From positions 388,498-452,497 of the forward strand of contig KK211088.1 of the NCBI GenBank assembly GCA_000620185.1: a stretch of DNA of 64,000 nt. Direction: 5' to 3'. Position 1 is the first letter of the stretch, and each line of letters starts with the position of its first letter. The translations under genes were made by a program, and so were the position numbers. The notes beneath the pieces are model-generated. The model did no database searches, was not told where the DNA came from, and saw nothing but the letters and a program-made list of their open reading frames with translations. This document shows, piece by piece, positions 27,711-36,112 of this stretch. Source of the DNA: Geodermatophilaceae bacterium URHB0062. Its GTDB lineage: Bacteria > Actinomycetota > Actinomycetes > Mycobacteriales > Geodermatophilaceae.

Positions 27711-27742
27711 CGGGCCCGGCAGCGTTGTCGCCACCGGGCCCG
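27711..27742 (-). terminator. Intercistronic hairpin after the binding-protein gene
   Basis: 27711-27724 (CGGGCCCGGCAGCG) and 27729-27742 (CGCCACCGGGCCCG) form a 14-bp stem with two wobble pairs in the minus-strand RNA and a 4-base loop, about 18 bases after the binding-protein stop. Such hairpins often cap the abundant binding-protein mRNA. The rest of 27533-27760 holds no gene that I can see. Confidence 0.6.
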
Positions 27743-27760
27743 ACCGGTCCTCGTACAGGG

Positions 27761-28921
27761 TCAGCTGGCCTGACCCTTGGCGACCTCGTCGGCGGTGTAG
27801 TAACCGGTGTCGACGAGCTCCTTCTGGATGTCGTCCTTGTAGACGGTGACGACCGGCAGCAGGTAGGAGGGCACGACCTTCTGACCGTTGTCGTAGGTCT
27901 TGGTGTCGTTCGCCTTCGGAGTGTCGCCCTTGAGGAAGGCGACGGCCGCGGTCACGGCCTGCTCGGCCAGCAGACGGGTGTCCTTGAAGATGGTCGAGCT
28001 CTGCACTCCGTCAGCGATGAACTTCACCGAAGCGATCTCGGCGTCCTGACCGGTGATGATCGGCATCGGCTGGGCGCCACTGTCGGTGGTCGGGCCGTAG
28101 CCGGCGTTCTGCAGCGCGGTGATGATGCCGCGCGACAGACCGTCGTACGGCGAGAGGACGCCGTTGACCTTGTCGCCACTGTTGTACGTGGAGGTGAGCA
28201 GGTCCTCCATGCGCTTCTGCGCCGTCTCCTGCTCCCAGCGCAGGATCGCCACCTGCTCGATCTTGGTCTGCCCGGACTTGACGACCAGGGTGCCGTCGTC
28301 GATGTACTTCTTCAGGGTGTCCATGGCGCCGTCGAAGAAGAAGTGAGCGTTGTTGTCGTCCAGCGAGCCGGCGAACAGCTCGATGTTGAACGGCCCCTTG
28401 GCGGTGCCGGGGTTTCCGTCCTTGTCGAGGATCCCCAGGCCGGTGAGCAGGGCGGTGGCCTGTGCGACGCCGACCTTGTAGTTGTCGAAGCTGACGTAGA
28501 AGTCGACATTCTTCGAGTCGCGGATCAGCCGGTCGTAGGAGATGACCTTGCTGCCCGCGTCGGCCGCGGCCTGGAGCTGGCTGCCGAGGGCGGTGCCGTC
28601 GATCGCGGCGACGATCAGGAGCTTGTCACCCTTGGTGATCATCTGATCGAGTTGCTGCTGCTGCGTCGGGATGTCGTTGTTCGCGTACTGCAGATCGACC
28701 TTGTAGCCCTTGTCCTCGAGCTGCTTCTTGACGTTGTTGCCGTCAGCGATCCAGCGCTCGGACTCCTTGGTCGGCATGGAGACGCCGATCGTCGTGTCAC
28801 TCGGGTTCGCGGCCTCGCCCCCCGAACCCGACGAGCTGCTGCCCGCACCTCCGCCACCACAGGCGGCCAGCGACAGCGCCAGAACGGCGCTCGCGGCGGT
28901 CAAGCCGAGCTTCCTGCTCAC
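27761..28921 (-). CDS. chvE: ChvE-like monosaccharide-binding lipoprotein
   Basis: This 386-residue protein is the substrate-binding part of the CUT2 importer. A lipoprotein signal peptide ends in the lipobox LSLAAC with Cys21, then a Gly/Ser-rich tether leads to the peripla-BP_4 fold: TTIGVSMPTKESERW, DGTALGSQLQAAADAGSKVI, SYDRLIRDSKNVDFYVSFDN, ITGQDAEIASVKFIADG. The sequence follows the ChvE/multiple-monosaccharide group (arabinose, galactose, xylose, glucose). The first gene of the arabinose locus, it has an operator and promoter about 80 bases upstream. Confidence 0.92.
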   Translation of the reverse strand: MSRKLGLTAASAVLALSLAACGGGGAGSSSSGSGGEAANPSDTTIGVSMPTKESERWIADGNNVKKQLEDKGYKVDLQYANNDIPTQQQQLDQMITKGDKLLIVAAIDGTALGSQLQAAADAGSKVISYDRLIRDSKNVDFYVSFDNYKVGVAQATALLTGLGILDKDGNPGTAKGPFNIELFAGSLDDNNAHFFFDGAMDTLKKYIDDGTLVVKSGQTKIEQVAILRWEQETAQKRMEDLLTSTYNSGDKVNGVLSPYDGLSRGIITALQNAGYGPTTDSGAQPMPIITGQDAEIASVKFIADGVQSSTIFKDTRLLAEQAVTAAVAFLKGDTPKANDTKTYDNGQKVVPSYLLPVVTVYKDDIQKELVDTGYYTADEVAKGQAS

Positions 28922-29003
28922 GTTGATCTCCTCTTCGAGACGTCTGCCGCCATTCGACGCGGTCGACCCGGCGCAGGCTCACATCTGTGCGAGCGGGACC
29001 CAA

Positions 29004-29031
29004 TGTGAGCGCTAACACGACCTCCCGTCAA
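29004..29031 (-). promoter_or_regulatory. Promoter and LacI-type operator of the arabinose transporter operon
   Basis: TGTGAGCGCTAACA (29004-29017) is a near-palindromic LacI-family operator. On the minus strand TTGACG (29031-29026) is a good -35 box, and the operator fills the spacer ahead of a weak -10, so a bound repressor would block polymerase. The binding-protein start is 83 bases downstream. Confidence 0.75.
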
Positions 29032-29115
29032 GGGGCTTCGTTCGGTTCCACGTCACGGTCACGTAACGCCCTTGTCATTTACCTCTGGAAGGCGCGTTCT
29101 GTGGTGACCGTCGCG

Positions 29116-29148
29116 CCTGATCGGGTGACCGAGAGTCACCCGATCAGG
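29116..29148 (-). terminator. Perfect 14-bp hairpin after the SEC-C gene
   Basis: CCTGATCGGGTGAC (29116-29129), loop CGAGA, GTCACCCGATCAGG (29135-29148). It lies about 50 bases beyond the stop of the minus-strand SEC-C/DUF5926 gene and upstream of the arabinose promoter, so it insulates the two units. Confidence 0.75.
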
Positions 29149-29197
29149 TCGAGGCAGCTCCGCGCGGGTTCGACGGGTTGTCCGGAGAGCGCCGCCG

Positions 29198-30112
29198 TCA
29201 GCGGAGTGTGACCTGGCGGGACAGCAACCCGGCGCGGGAGCGGCGCTCGTCCGGGGTGAGGGGATCGGTCACCGTCAGTGACCGTTCGAGGCGGCTCTGG
29301 AACTCCGTGGCGGGCCCGATCCACTCCTCGGCGGGGGTGTCGGCGGGCAGGTCCCACACCGGCACCACGAGGCCGAGGGCGCGGAACGCTCCGGCATAGC
29401 GCGTGCCCTCGCCGAGAGTCAGCTGCTCGGCGGCACCGAGCCGGGCCAGCGCGTCGAGAAGCTTCTCCTCCGGCTCGGGGCGGACCCAGCGCAGGTGCGC
29501 CCGCTCGGTGCCGGGGCGCACCCAGTAGGCGGCCTCCAGCCCGGCCAGCCGCACCGTCGGCAGGATGGCCTCGTTGGCGTGCTCCAGCCCGGCCAGGGCG
29601 GCCGGTCCGGGGTCGGTGCCCTCGAGCCAGAAGGCGAAGTCGTCGTGCACCGTGACCTCGAAGGGAGCGGTGAGGTCGAGCAGGTCCTGCAGCCGCGGAC
29701 CGGTCGATCCGGCCGGCTCCACCGGCGCCCCCTTCGGCGCCTCCAGCGCGGCCGCCAGGGCGGTGCCGATGTCGCGGCTCACGTCGTCCGACGACGTCTG
29801 CGTCTGGACGCCGACCAGGATCTCGCCGTTGGTGCGGACCAGCGCCGGCGTCCCACCGGGCAGCACGCTGGCGAGGGTGGCCTCGCGGCCTTCCGTCGTC
29901 CGCAGGGTGGCCGTGGCCGAGGGAACGAGCTCCCGCAGCGCCACCCAGTCGGCCTCGCCGGGGAGCCCCTCGAACGGCCGGGTCACCGGCGGGGCGTAGC
30001 CCGAGCCGTGGCAGTGCTTGTAGCGGCGACCCGACCCGCAGGGGCACGGTGCCTTCGGATTGATGCCCTCGGGGGCGTCGGCGACGGCGGAGGAGCGCTT
30101 GCGGGAAGCCAT
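29198..30112 (-). CDS. SEC-C motif, DUF5926-family protein
   Basis: This 304-residue protein starts with a basic stretch, then a SEC-C zinc motif at residues 21-36 (APCPCGSGRRYKHCHG), the small metal-binding tail domain also found in SecA. The remaining 265 residues form a domain I know only as DUF5926 from actinobacteria, with an acidic DFAFWLEGTDPG segment. The function is unknown. ATG 30112 is used. It is divergent from the P450 gene with 46 bases between. Confidence 0.8.
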   Translation of the reverse strand: MASRKRSSAVADAPEGINPKAPCPCGSGRRYKHCHGSGYAPPVTRPFEGLPGEADWVALRELVPSATATLRTTEGREATLASVLPGGTPALVRTNGEILVGVQTQTSSDDVSRDIGTALAAALEAPKGAPVEPAGSTGPRLQDLLDLTAPFEVTVHDDFAFWLEGTDPGPAALAGLEHANEAILPTVRLAGLEAAYWVRPGTERAHLRWVRPEPEEKLLDALARLGAAEQLTLGEGTRYAGAFRALGLVVPVWDLPADTPAEEWIGPATEFQSRLERSLTVTDPLTPDERRSRAGLLSRQVTLR

Positions 30113-30146
30113 GCCCGGAGCGTACGGAGGCCCGGGCCACCGCCCA

Positions 30147-30161
30147 TAGGCTGCTCCCGTG
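30147..30161 (+). promoter_or_regulatory. Probable leaderless promoter of the P450 gene
   Basis: TAGGCT at 30147-30152 lies 6 bases before the GTG at 30159, with no ribosome binding site between. Confidence 0.45.
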
Positions 30162-31370
30162 ACCGCGTCCGCTCCCCCGCTGGACCTGACCGACCCGGCG
30201 GTCGTCGCCGATCCCTATGCCGCCTTCGCCGCGGCCCGAACCGTCGCGCCCGTCCAGTGGCACGAGGGGCTGGGCCTGTGGCTGGCGTTCACGCACGCCG
30301 AGGCGAACGCGGTCCTGCGCGACCGCCGGCTGGGCCGGATCTGGCGGGACAAGGAGCCGGCCGAGCGGTTCGGCAGCTTCAACCTCATCCACCGCAACGC
30401 GATCCTGGAGATGGAGCCGCCGGACCACACCCGCCTGCGCCGGCTGATCAGCACGGCGTTCGCGCGCGGCCACGTCGAGCGGCTGCGGCCGTGGGTGGAG
30501 GACCTGGCGGGCCGGCTCGTCGACGGTCTCGTCGAGCGCTCGGGCGGCACCGAGCCCGTCGACGTCCTCTCCGGGATGGCCGAGCAGCTCCCCGTCGACG
30601 TCATCGCCGAACTGCTGGGCGTGCCGGCCACCGACCGGCCGCTGCTGCGGCCGTGGTCGAACGCCATCGTGAAGATGTACGAGTACGGCCGGACAGCCGC
30701 CGTCGAGGACGCCGCCGAGCGGGCCGCTGCCGAGTTCGTCGCCTACCTGCGGGAACTGGCCGCCGACCGCCGCCGGTCGCCGGGTGAGGACCTGCTCTCG
30801 CACCTGGTCGCGGTGCGCGACGCCGAGGGCGACCGGCTCACCGAGGACGAGCTGGTCACCACCTGCATCCTGCTGCTCAACGCCGGGCACGAGGCGACGG
30901 TCAACGTCAGCGGCAACGGGCTGCTCGCGCTGTTGCAGCACCCCGACCAGCTGCGGCGGCTGCGGGAGGACCGCACCCTGCTCCCCACCGCGATCGAGGA
31001 GCTGATGCGCTTCGACTCGCCGCTGCAGCTGTTCGAACGCACCGCCACCGAGGACGTCGGGATCGGCGGCATCACCGCTCCCGCCGGCTCGAAGATCGCC
31101 GCACTGCTGGGGTCGGCCAACCACGACCCGGCGGTGTTCGCCTCGCCCGAGACCTTGGACGTCGGGCGCACCGACAACCCGCACATCTCTTTCGGCGCCG
31201 GCATCCACTTCTGCATCGGGGCGCCGCTGGCCCGCGTGGAGCTGCAGGCGTCGTTCGGCGCGCTGCTGGAGCGGACGTCGTCCCTGGAGCTGGGCGCGGA
31301 GCCGCACCGCCGTCCCGAGTTCGTCATCCGCGGCCTCGCCGACCTGCCCGTCGTCCTGACCCCCGCCTGA
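30159..31370 (+). CDS. Cytochrome P450
   Basis: This 403-residue soluble P450 has the I-helix oxygen-binding motif in LLLNAGHEATVN, the ExxR pair in AIEELMRFDSP and the haem loop FGAGIHFCIGAPLAR with axial Cys352. The length and motifs fit bacterial class I enzymes that need ferredoxin and reductase partners; neither is adjacent. The I-helix has His-Glu-Ala-Thr where Asp/Glu-Thr is common, so the acid-alcohol pair is kept as E-A-T. The substrate is unknown. GTG 30159 is probably leaderless. Confidence 0.92.
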   Translation: MTASAPPLDLTDPAVVADPYAAFAAARTVAPVQWHEGLGLWLAFTHAEANAVLRDRRLGRIWRDKEPAERFGSFNLIHRNAILEMEPPDHTRLRRLISTAFARGHVERLRPWVEDLAGRLVDGLVERSGGTEPVDVLSGMAEQLPVDVIAELLGVPATDRPLLRPWSNAIVKMYEYGRTAAVEDAAERAAAEFVAYLRELAADRRRSPGEDLLSHLVAVRDAEGDRLTEDELVTTCILLLNAGHEATVNVSGNGLLALLQHPDQLRRLREDRTLLPTAIEELMRFDSPLQLFERTATEDVGIGGITAPAGSKIAALLGSANHDPAVFASPETLDVGRTDNPHISFGAGIHFCIGAPLARVELQASFGALLERTSSLELGAEPHRRPEFVIRGLADLPVVLTPA

Positions 31371-31375
31371 CCCGG

Positions 31376-31443
31376 CGAGAGCCGCGGTATCGCGGCGAAG
31401 GCCGCCCCACAGCGCGGTCCCGGCCACCATGCGGCGGCTCTCG
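31376..31443 (+). terminator. Inverted repeat after the P450 gene
   Basis: CGAGAGCCGC (31376-31385) pairs with GCGGCTCTCG (31434-31443). The 48 bases between contain further self-complementary GC-rich stretches. It starts 5 bases after the P450 stop and could end its transcript. Confidence 0.45.
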
Positions 31444-31507
31444 TCGAGGACGACGGACGACGGATCCCCGGCTAGATCGTGAGCGCCGTCACTGGCAAGA
31501 TCCGGCC

Positions 31508-33121
31508 ATGCGCGGCTTGATGCAGGACACGCCCCTGACCGTCGACTCGATCTTCCGGCACGTCGAGCAGCACTACGGCGACGGGACGATCGTCACCAAC
31601 AACCCCGGTGGCGTGACCCGCACGACCTACGCCGAGTGGGCGAAGCGGACGCGCAAGCTCGGCGGGCTGCTCGACACCCTGGGCATCAGCGCCGACGGCC
31701 GCGTGGCCACGTTCGCGTGGAACTCCGCGCGCCACCTGGAGCTCTACTTCGCGGCGCCGTCGACCGGCCGCGTCCTGCACACGCTCAACATCCGGCTGTT
31801 CCCCGAGCAGCTGACCTACATCGCCAACCACGCCGAGGACGAGGTCGTCTTCGTCGACCGCACGGTGCTGCCCCTGCTGTGGCCGCTGATCGACACGATG
31901 AAGACCGTCCAGCACGTCGTCGTCATGGACGACGGCGGCGACAACGAGATCCCCGACGACCCGCGGGTGCAGGACTACGAGACGCTCCTCGCCGACGCCG
32001 AGCCGGTCGACTTCCACGTCACGGACGAGGGCCTGGCCGCCTCGATGTGCTACACGAGCGGGACCACGGGCAACCCCAAGGGCGTCGTCTACTCGCACCG
32101 CTCGACGTTCCTGCACACGATGGGCGTGATGGCGCCCAACGCCTTCGGCCTCGGCATCCACGACGTCGCGATGCCGGTCGTGCCGATGTTCCACGCCAAC
32201 GCCTGGGGCATCGCGCAGGCCGCCCCGGCCGCCGGCTCGTCACTGGTCATGCCCGGCGCGATGATGCAGCCCGAGGCGCTGGCCAAGCTGATCATCGACG
32301 AGGGCGTCACCTTCACTGCCGGCGTCCCGACCATCTGGCAGGGCGTGCTGCCGCACCTGGCCGGCAAGGAGCACAAGCTCCGCGACATCGGCTGCGGCGG
32401 CTCGGCCGTGCCGAGGGCGCTCTCGGAGGCCTACCGCGAGCAGGTCGGCCTGCCGATCCTGCAGGCGTGGGGCATGACCGAGACCCACCCGGTGGCCTCC
32501 TCGGGCGTGCTGCCCAACCGCTACCAGGACGCCGACGACGAGACCAAGGCCACCCAGCGCGCCCGCGCCGGCATCCCCTTCCTGGGCGTGGAGGCCCGCA
32601 TCGTCGACGCCGACACCCTCGAGCAGCCCTGGGACGACACGGCCACCGGCGAGCTGCAGGTCCGCGGCCCGTGGTGCGCCCAGGACTACTACAACCCGGA
32701 CGCCGGCGTGCAGCTCACGACCCCCGACGGCTGGATGCGCACCGGCGACGTCGCGGCGATGGACGAGTACGGCTCGATCCGCATCGCCGACCGCACGAAG
32801 GACCTCATCAAGAGCGGCGGCGAGTGGATCAGCTCGGTCGACCTCGAGAACGCGATCATGAGCCACCCCAAGGTGAAGGAGGCCGCGGTCGTCGGCATCC
32901 CGCACCCGAAGTGGGACGAGCGTCCGCTGGCCTGCGTCGTCCTCAAGGAGGGCGAGACGGCGACGGAGGAGGAGATCCTCGAGCACCTCAAGCCGCTCGT
33001 GGCCAAGTGGTGGCTGCCCGAGGCCGTGGAGTTCATCGACGAGGTGCCCAAGACCAGCGTCGGCAAGTTCTCGAAGAAGGACCTGCGCGCCCGGTTCGCC
33101 GAATACCAGCTGCCCTCCTGA
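31508..33121 (+). CDS. Long-chain-fatty-acid-CoA ligase (FadD-type acyl-CoA synthetase)
   Basis: This 537-residue adenylate-forming enzyme activates a carboxylic acid, probably a fatty acid, to its CoA ester with ATP. The P-loop motif is CYTSGTTGNPKGVVYSHRS near residue 180; further motifs are WGMTETHPVAS, GWMRTGDVAAMDEYG, RTKDLIKSGGEWIS and the catalytic Lys region VPKTSVGKFSKKDLRARF. The start ATG at 31508 lies 6 bases after CAAGAT (possible leaderless -10); an ATG 12 bases further in is also possible. The chain length preference cannot be read. Confidence 0.9.
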   Translation: MRGLMQDTPLTVDSIFRHVEQHYGDGTIVTNNPGGVTRTTYAEWAKRTRKLGGLLDTLGISADGRVATFAWNSARHLELYFAAPSTGRVLHTLNIRLFPEQLTYIANHAEDEVVFVDRTVLPLLWPLIDTMKTVQHVVVMDDGGDNEIPDDPRVQDYETLLADAEPVDFHVTDEGLAASMCYTSGTTGNPKGVVYSHRSTFLHTMGVMAPNAFGLGIHDVAMPVVPMFHANAWGIAQAAPAAGSSLVMPGAMMQPEALAKLIIDEGVTFTAGVPTIWQGVLPHLAGKEHKLRDIGCGGSAVPRALSEAYREQVGLPILQAWGMTETHPVASSGVLPNRYQDADDETKATQRARAGIPFLGVEARIVDADTLEQPWDDTATGELQVRGPWCAQDYYNPDAGVQLTTPDGWMRTGDVAAMDEYGSIRIADRTKDLIKSGGEWISSVDLENAIMSHPKVKEAAVVGIPHPKWDERPLACVVLKEGETATEEEILEHLKPLVAKWWLPEAVEFIDEVPKTSVGKFSKKDLRARFAEYQLPS

Positions 33122-33149
33122 CGGCCAGGACGGCCGTTGTGGCCGTCAG
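33118..33149. terminator. Bidirectional hairpin overlapping two stop codons
   Basis: CTGACGGCCA (33118-33127) and TGGCCGTCAG (33140-33149) form a perfect 10-bp stem with a 12-base loop. It includes the TGA of the acyl-CoA ligase and the TGA of the convergent NicO gene, so one short hairpin serves both. Confidence 0.75.
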
Positions 33150-34696
33150 ACGCCGAGGACGACGCCTCGGGCGACCAGGGCGAGGCCGACCACCAGGATC
33201 AGCGCCGCGGTGACCAGCGGAGCCGTGCGGGCCACGGCCCGGAGCACGGACGACGTCCTGCCCGCGCGCAGCCGCCGGTCGAGCCGGTCCCGCACCCGGA
33301 CCAGCGCCAGGCCGACGGCGGTGAGCGTGGCCGCCATGCCCAGGCCGTAGGCGACCACCAGGAGGACGCCGAACACCGTGCGGCCGAGCGCGACCGAGGC
33401 GAGGAGCACCAGCAGCGCCGACGGGCTCGGCACCAGGCCGCCGGCGATCCCCATGCCGACCAGCCCGCCGCGCCCGTGGGTGTGGGGATGGGTGTGCTCG
33501 TGCCCGTGGCGGTGCGGGTGCTCGTGGTCGTGTGGGTGCTCGTGGTCGTGTGCGTGAGCGTGGTCGTGGTGCACGTGCGCCGGCGACCCCCTCTCATGGG
33601 CGCCGGCCACAGCGCCGGCCAGGACGGGCACGCCCCGCTCGACCGGCGTGAGGGGAGCCGGCCGGCGTCCGTCCCGCAGGACGTCGCGCAGCATGACCGC
33701 GCCGATGACGGCGACCAGGACGCCGCTGGTCACGCCCAGCCAGCGCAGCACCTGCTCCCCCGCGAATGCGCTCGACAGCGAGATCGCCAGCCCCAGCACG
33801 AGGACGCCGACGGTGTGCGTGAGCGTGACCGTCGCCCCCACGAGGACGGCGTCCCGCGGGCGGCCACGCCGTCCGGCGAGGTAGGCGGCCATCACCGTCT
33901 TGCCGTGTCCCGGCAGCAGCGCGTGCCCGCACCCGAGCAGGATCGCGAGGCCGAGCGCGAGCAGCCCCACGACCGGCGTCAGCCCGTTCCCGCCGATCAG
34001 GTCGCCCAGCCGCCGGTCGAACGCGGCCCGTGTCGCGGCGAACGGGTCCCCGGACGTGCGGGCCGGCGCCGCTCCCGGCCCGGTGTTCCGGCCCGGTTCG
34101 GTCGACACCTCCAGGGTGCGCACGTCCATCGGTGACGTGAGCAGCTCCACCGGGTAGCGGCGCAGCTCGTCGGAGGGGCTCCGCACCGGCACCGGCGAGT
34201 GCGGCAGCCGGACGCCGTCCCCGTCCGCGGTGATCTCGCGCCAGCCGATCCGGCCCAGCTCGTGGTCGTCTCGGAAGGCGATCCGCGACGACCCGGTCAG
34301 GTCGACGTCCGCCCGCAGGTCACAGGTCAGCCGCAGCGTCGGCAGCCCGGCCGTCCCGGGCACGATCTCGAGCGCCGTCGCACCCACGGTCCACGGCACC
34401 GGGTCGCCGTCGACGGTCAGGACGACGTCCCGGGCCAGCGCCGGACACTCGACCGCCGCCCTGCGCGCCAGGTCCGCCGGGCCCGGGTCGCCGTTGGGGG
34501 CGATGTCCGGCAGTTCCTGCGCGGTGGGGATCTCCGCCCGGTCGACCACGGCACGCAGGTCGACGCCGTCCGGCGTGAACAGCAGGGCGTCGGAGTGGTT
34601 GACGGTGAAGTTGCCCAGCGGATGGGCGCCGGCGGAGGCGGCCGGCAGCAGGACGAGCGCCGCCGCGGCTCCGCCCACGACGAGCGCGCGCCTCAC
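33146..34696 (-). CDS. NicO/RcnA-type nickel/cobalt exporter with secreted N-terminal domain and His-rich loop
   Basis: This 516-residue protein begins with a signal peptide (residues 1-24, ending SAGAHP), then an extracytoplasmic domain of about 200 residues, then six membrane helices of the NicO family. The signature HALLPGHGKTVMAAYLAG is present. Between helices, around residues 369-409, is a loop with about 18 histidines in 35 residues (HVHHDHAHAHDHEHPHDH and onward), a likely metal-binding site. NicO/RcnA proteins pump Ni(II)/Co(II) out; import cannot be excluded. GTG 34696 overlaps the stop of the TPR gene as GTGA. It is the last gene of the DUF4331-TPR-NicO operon. Confidence 0.85.
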   Translation of the reverse strand: MRRALVVGGAAAALVLLPAASAGAHPLGNFTVNHSDALLFTPDGVDLRAVVDRAEIPTAQELPDIAPNGDPGPADLARRAAVECPALARDVVLTVDGDPVPWTVGATALEIVPGTAGLPTLRLTCDLRADVDLTGSSRIAFRDDHELGRIGWREITADGDGVRLPHSPVPVRSPSDELRRYPVELLTSPMDVRTLEVSTEPGRNTGPGAAPARTSGDPFAATRAAFDRRLGDLIGGNGLTPVVGLLALGLAILLGCGHALLPGHGKTVMAAYLAGRRGRPRDAVLVGATVTLTHTVGVLVLGLAISLSSAFAGEQVLRWLGVTSGVLVAVIGAVMLRDVLRDGRRPAPLTPVERGVPVLAGAVAGAHERGSPAHVHHDHAHAHDHEHPHDHEHPHRHGHEHTHPHTHGRGGLVGMGIAGGLVPSPSALLVLLASVALGRTVFGVLLVVAYGLGMAATLTAVGLALVRVRDRLDRRLRAGRTSSVLRAVARTAPLVTAALILVVGLALVARGVVLGV

Positions 34697-36018
34697 GGCG
34701 GACCGCCCAGCGATGTCAGCAACCGGCGGGCCTCCGGCGCGAACAGCGGCGAGAAGTACGGATTGCGGTGCAGTGCCTCCGCGAGCGTGGCCCGCGCCTG
34801 GTCGTCCCGGCCGAGCGCCGCCTCGATGACGCCGCGGTGGTAGAGGAAGCGTGCGCTCGCGCCACCGAGGGACGTGGCGGCCGCCGCGTGCGGGAGCGCC
34901 TCGGCGTCGCGACCGACCTTGTGCAGCGCCCAGCCGAGCGCGTCCTGCGCGTCGATGTTGTGCCGGCGGGCGAACTCCGCCTCCGCCGCGGTCAACGCCG
35001 CCGCGGGATGGCCGTGGTCGGCCTCGAACTGCGCGACGCCGAGGTCGTCGGACACGCCGTTGGCCGCGAAGAGCTTCCGGACGGTCCCGAGGACGGCGAA
35101 CTGCTCCCGCGCCTGGTCCCCGCGCCCGATCGAGAGCAGGAACTCGCCGTACTCGACCAGGTGCTCGGGCAGCGGCAGCGCCTCGACGACCTGGTCGTAC
35201 GCCCGCATGGCCCGCACGACCTCGCCCCGGGCCGCCGCGACGCGGGCCTGGCCCAGCACCAGCAGGGGGCTGCCGGGAGCCACCGCCAGTCCGTCGGCGA
35301 AGCGGCGCTCGGCCTCGTCGAGGTCGCCCCGCGACCAGGCGAGGCCGCCGAGATAGGTCGCGCAGTACGCCTTCTCGGCAGAGGTTCCGGCGACCGCCAG
35401 CGCCTGCTCGAGCGCGGACGTCGCCAGGGCCCGGTTGCCGTGCAGCTCGGCGTCGTACGAGGCGCGGGTGAACGAGGCGACCCCCGGCTTCAGCGCGAGC
35501 ATGTGCCGGACGGCGTCCGACGCCCCGCGGTAGTCGCCGAGCTGGGTGCGGGCGTCGTCCAGCACGCCCCAGGCCGTGGCGCTGTAGGCGTTCAGGGCCA
35601 GGGCTCGCGTGGCCAGTCCCTGTGCGCCGGCGAAGTCGTGCCGGGCGTTGGCCAGCGCGCCGAGACCGGTGAGCGCGAGGTCGTTGTCGTCCGGACGCAC
35701 CGCCAGCGACCGCTCCAGCGACCCCTGCGCCTTGGCGTAGTACGAGGGATCGCCGGTGATCCGCGCCTGCTCGACGTAGGACGCCCCCAGCTCCGCCCAC
35801 GTCCGCCAGTCACCGGGCACGTCGGCCAGCCGTTGCTGCGCCGCGGCGATGCCGGCCGTCAGGGGGTCGGCCGTCCCCGGACCGGCGGCGGCGCCGACCG
35901 CCCCCGCCGCGTCGACGGAGGGCCGACCGGGCGTCGTCCAGCCGGCGAACACCCCGGCCAGGAGCAGGAGCAGGACGCCACCCGCCATCAGATCGACGGC
36001 GGTTCTGCGGCTGGTCAC
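34693..36018 (-). CDS. Membrane-anchored TPR-repeat protein
   Basis: This 441-residue protein has one membrane helix at about residues 10-28 and no cleavable-looking site. The rest is almost wholly helical with tandem tetratricopeptide repeats (for example WAELGASYVEQARITGDPSYY, GVLDDARTQLGDYRGASDA, YLGGLAWSRGDLDEAERRF). It is probably exposed outside the membrane and holds other proteins together. GTG 36018 follows AGGAGATC. It sits between the secreted DUF4331 gene and the metal exporter gene, overlapping the latter by 4 bases, so the three proteins probably act together. Confidence 0.82.
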   Translation of the reverse strand: MTSRRTAVDLMAGGVLLLLLAGVFAGWTTPGRPSVDAAGAVGAAAGPGTADPLTAGIAAAQQRLADVPGDWRTWAELGASYVEQARITGDPSYYAKAQGSLERSLAVRPDDNDLALTGLGALANARHDFAGAQGLATRALALNAYSATAWGVLDDARTQLGDYRGASDAVRHMLALKPGVASFTRASYDAELHGNRALATSALEQALAVAGTSAEKAYCATYLGGLAWSRGDLDEAERRFADGLAVAPGSPLLVLGQARVAAARGEVVRAMRAYDQVVEALPLPEHLVEYGEFLLSIGRGDQAREQFAVLGTVRKLFAANGVSDDLGVAQFEADHGHPAAALTAAEAEFARRHNIDAQDALGWALHKVGRDAEALPHAAAATSLGGASARFLYHRGVIEAALGRDDQARATLAEALHRNPYFSPLFAPEARRLLTSLGGPP

Positions 36019-36112
36019 GGGCGATCTCCTGGTCCGCGGACGCGGTGGCCGGCAGGGAGGCGGGCGGGGATGGTGGCGGCGGAGCTGCCGCGCGCCGCCA
36101 CCACCGGGCGGC

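Noticed and set aside
33471-33590. Short tandem repeats (GTGCTCGTGGTCGTGTG units)
   Set aside because: They encode the His-rich loop of the NicO exporter, so they are explained by the protein and are not a CRISPR or VNTR.
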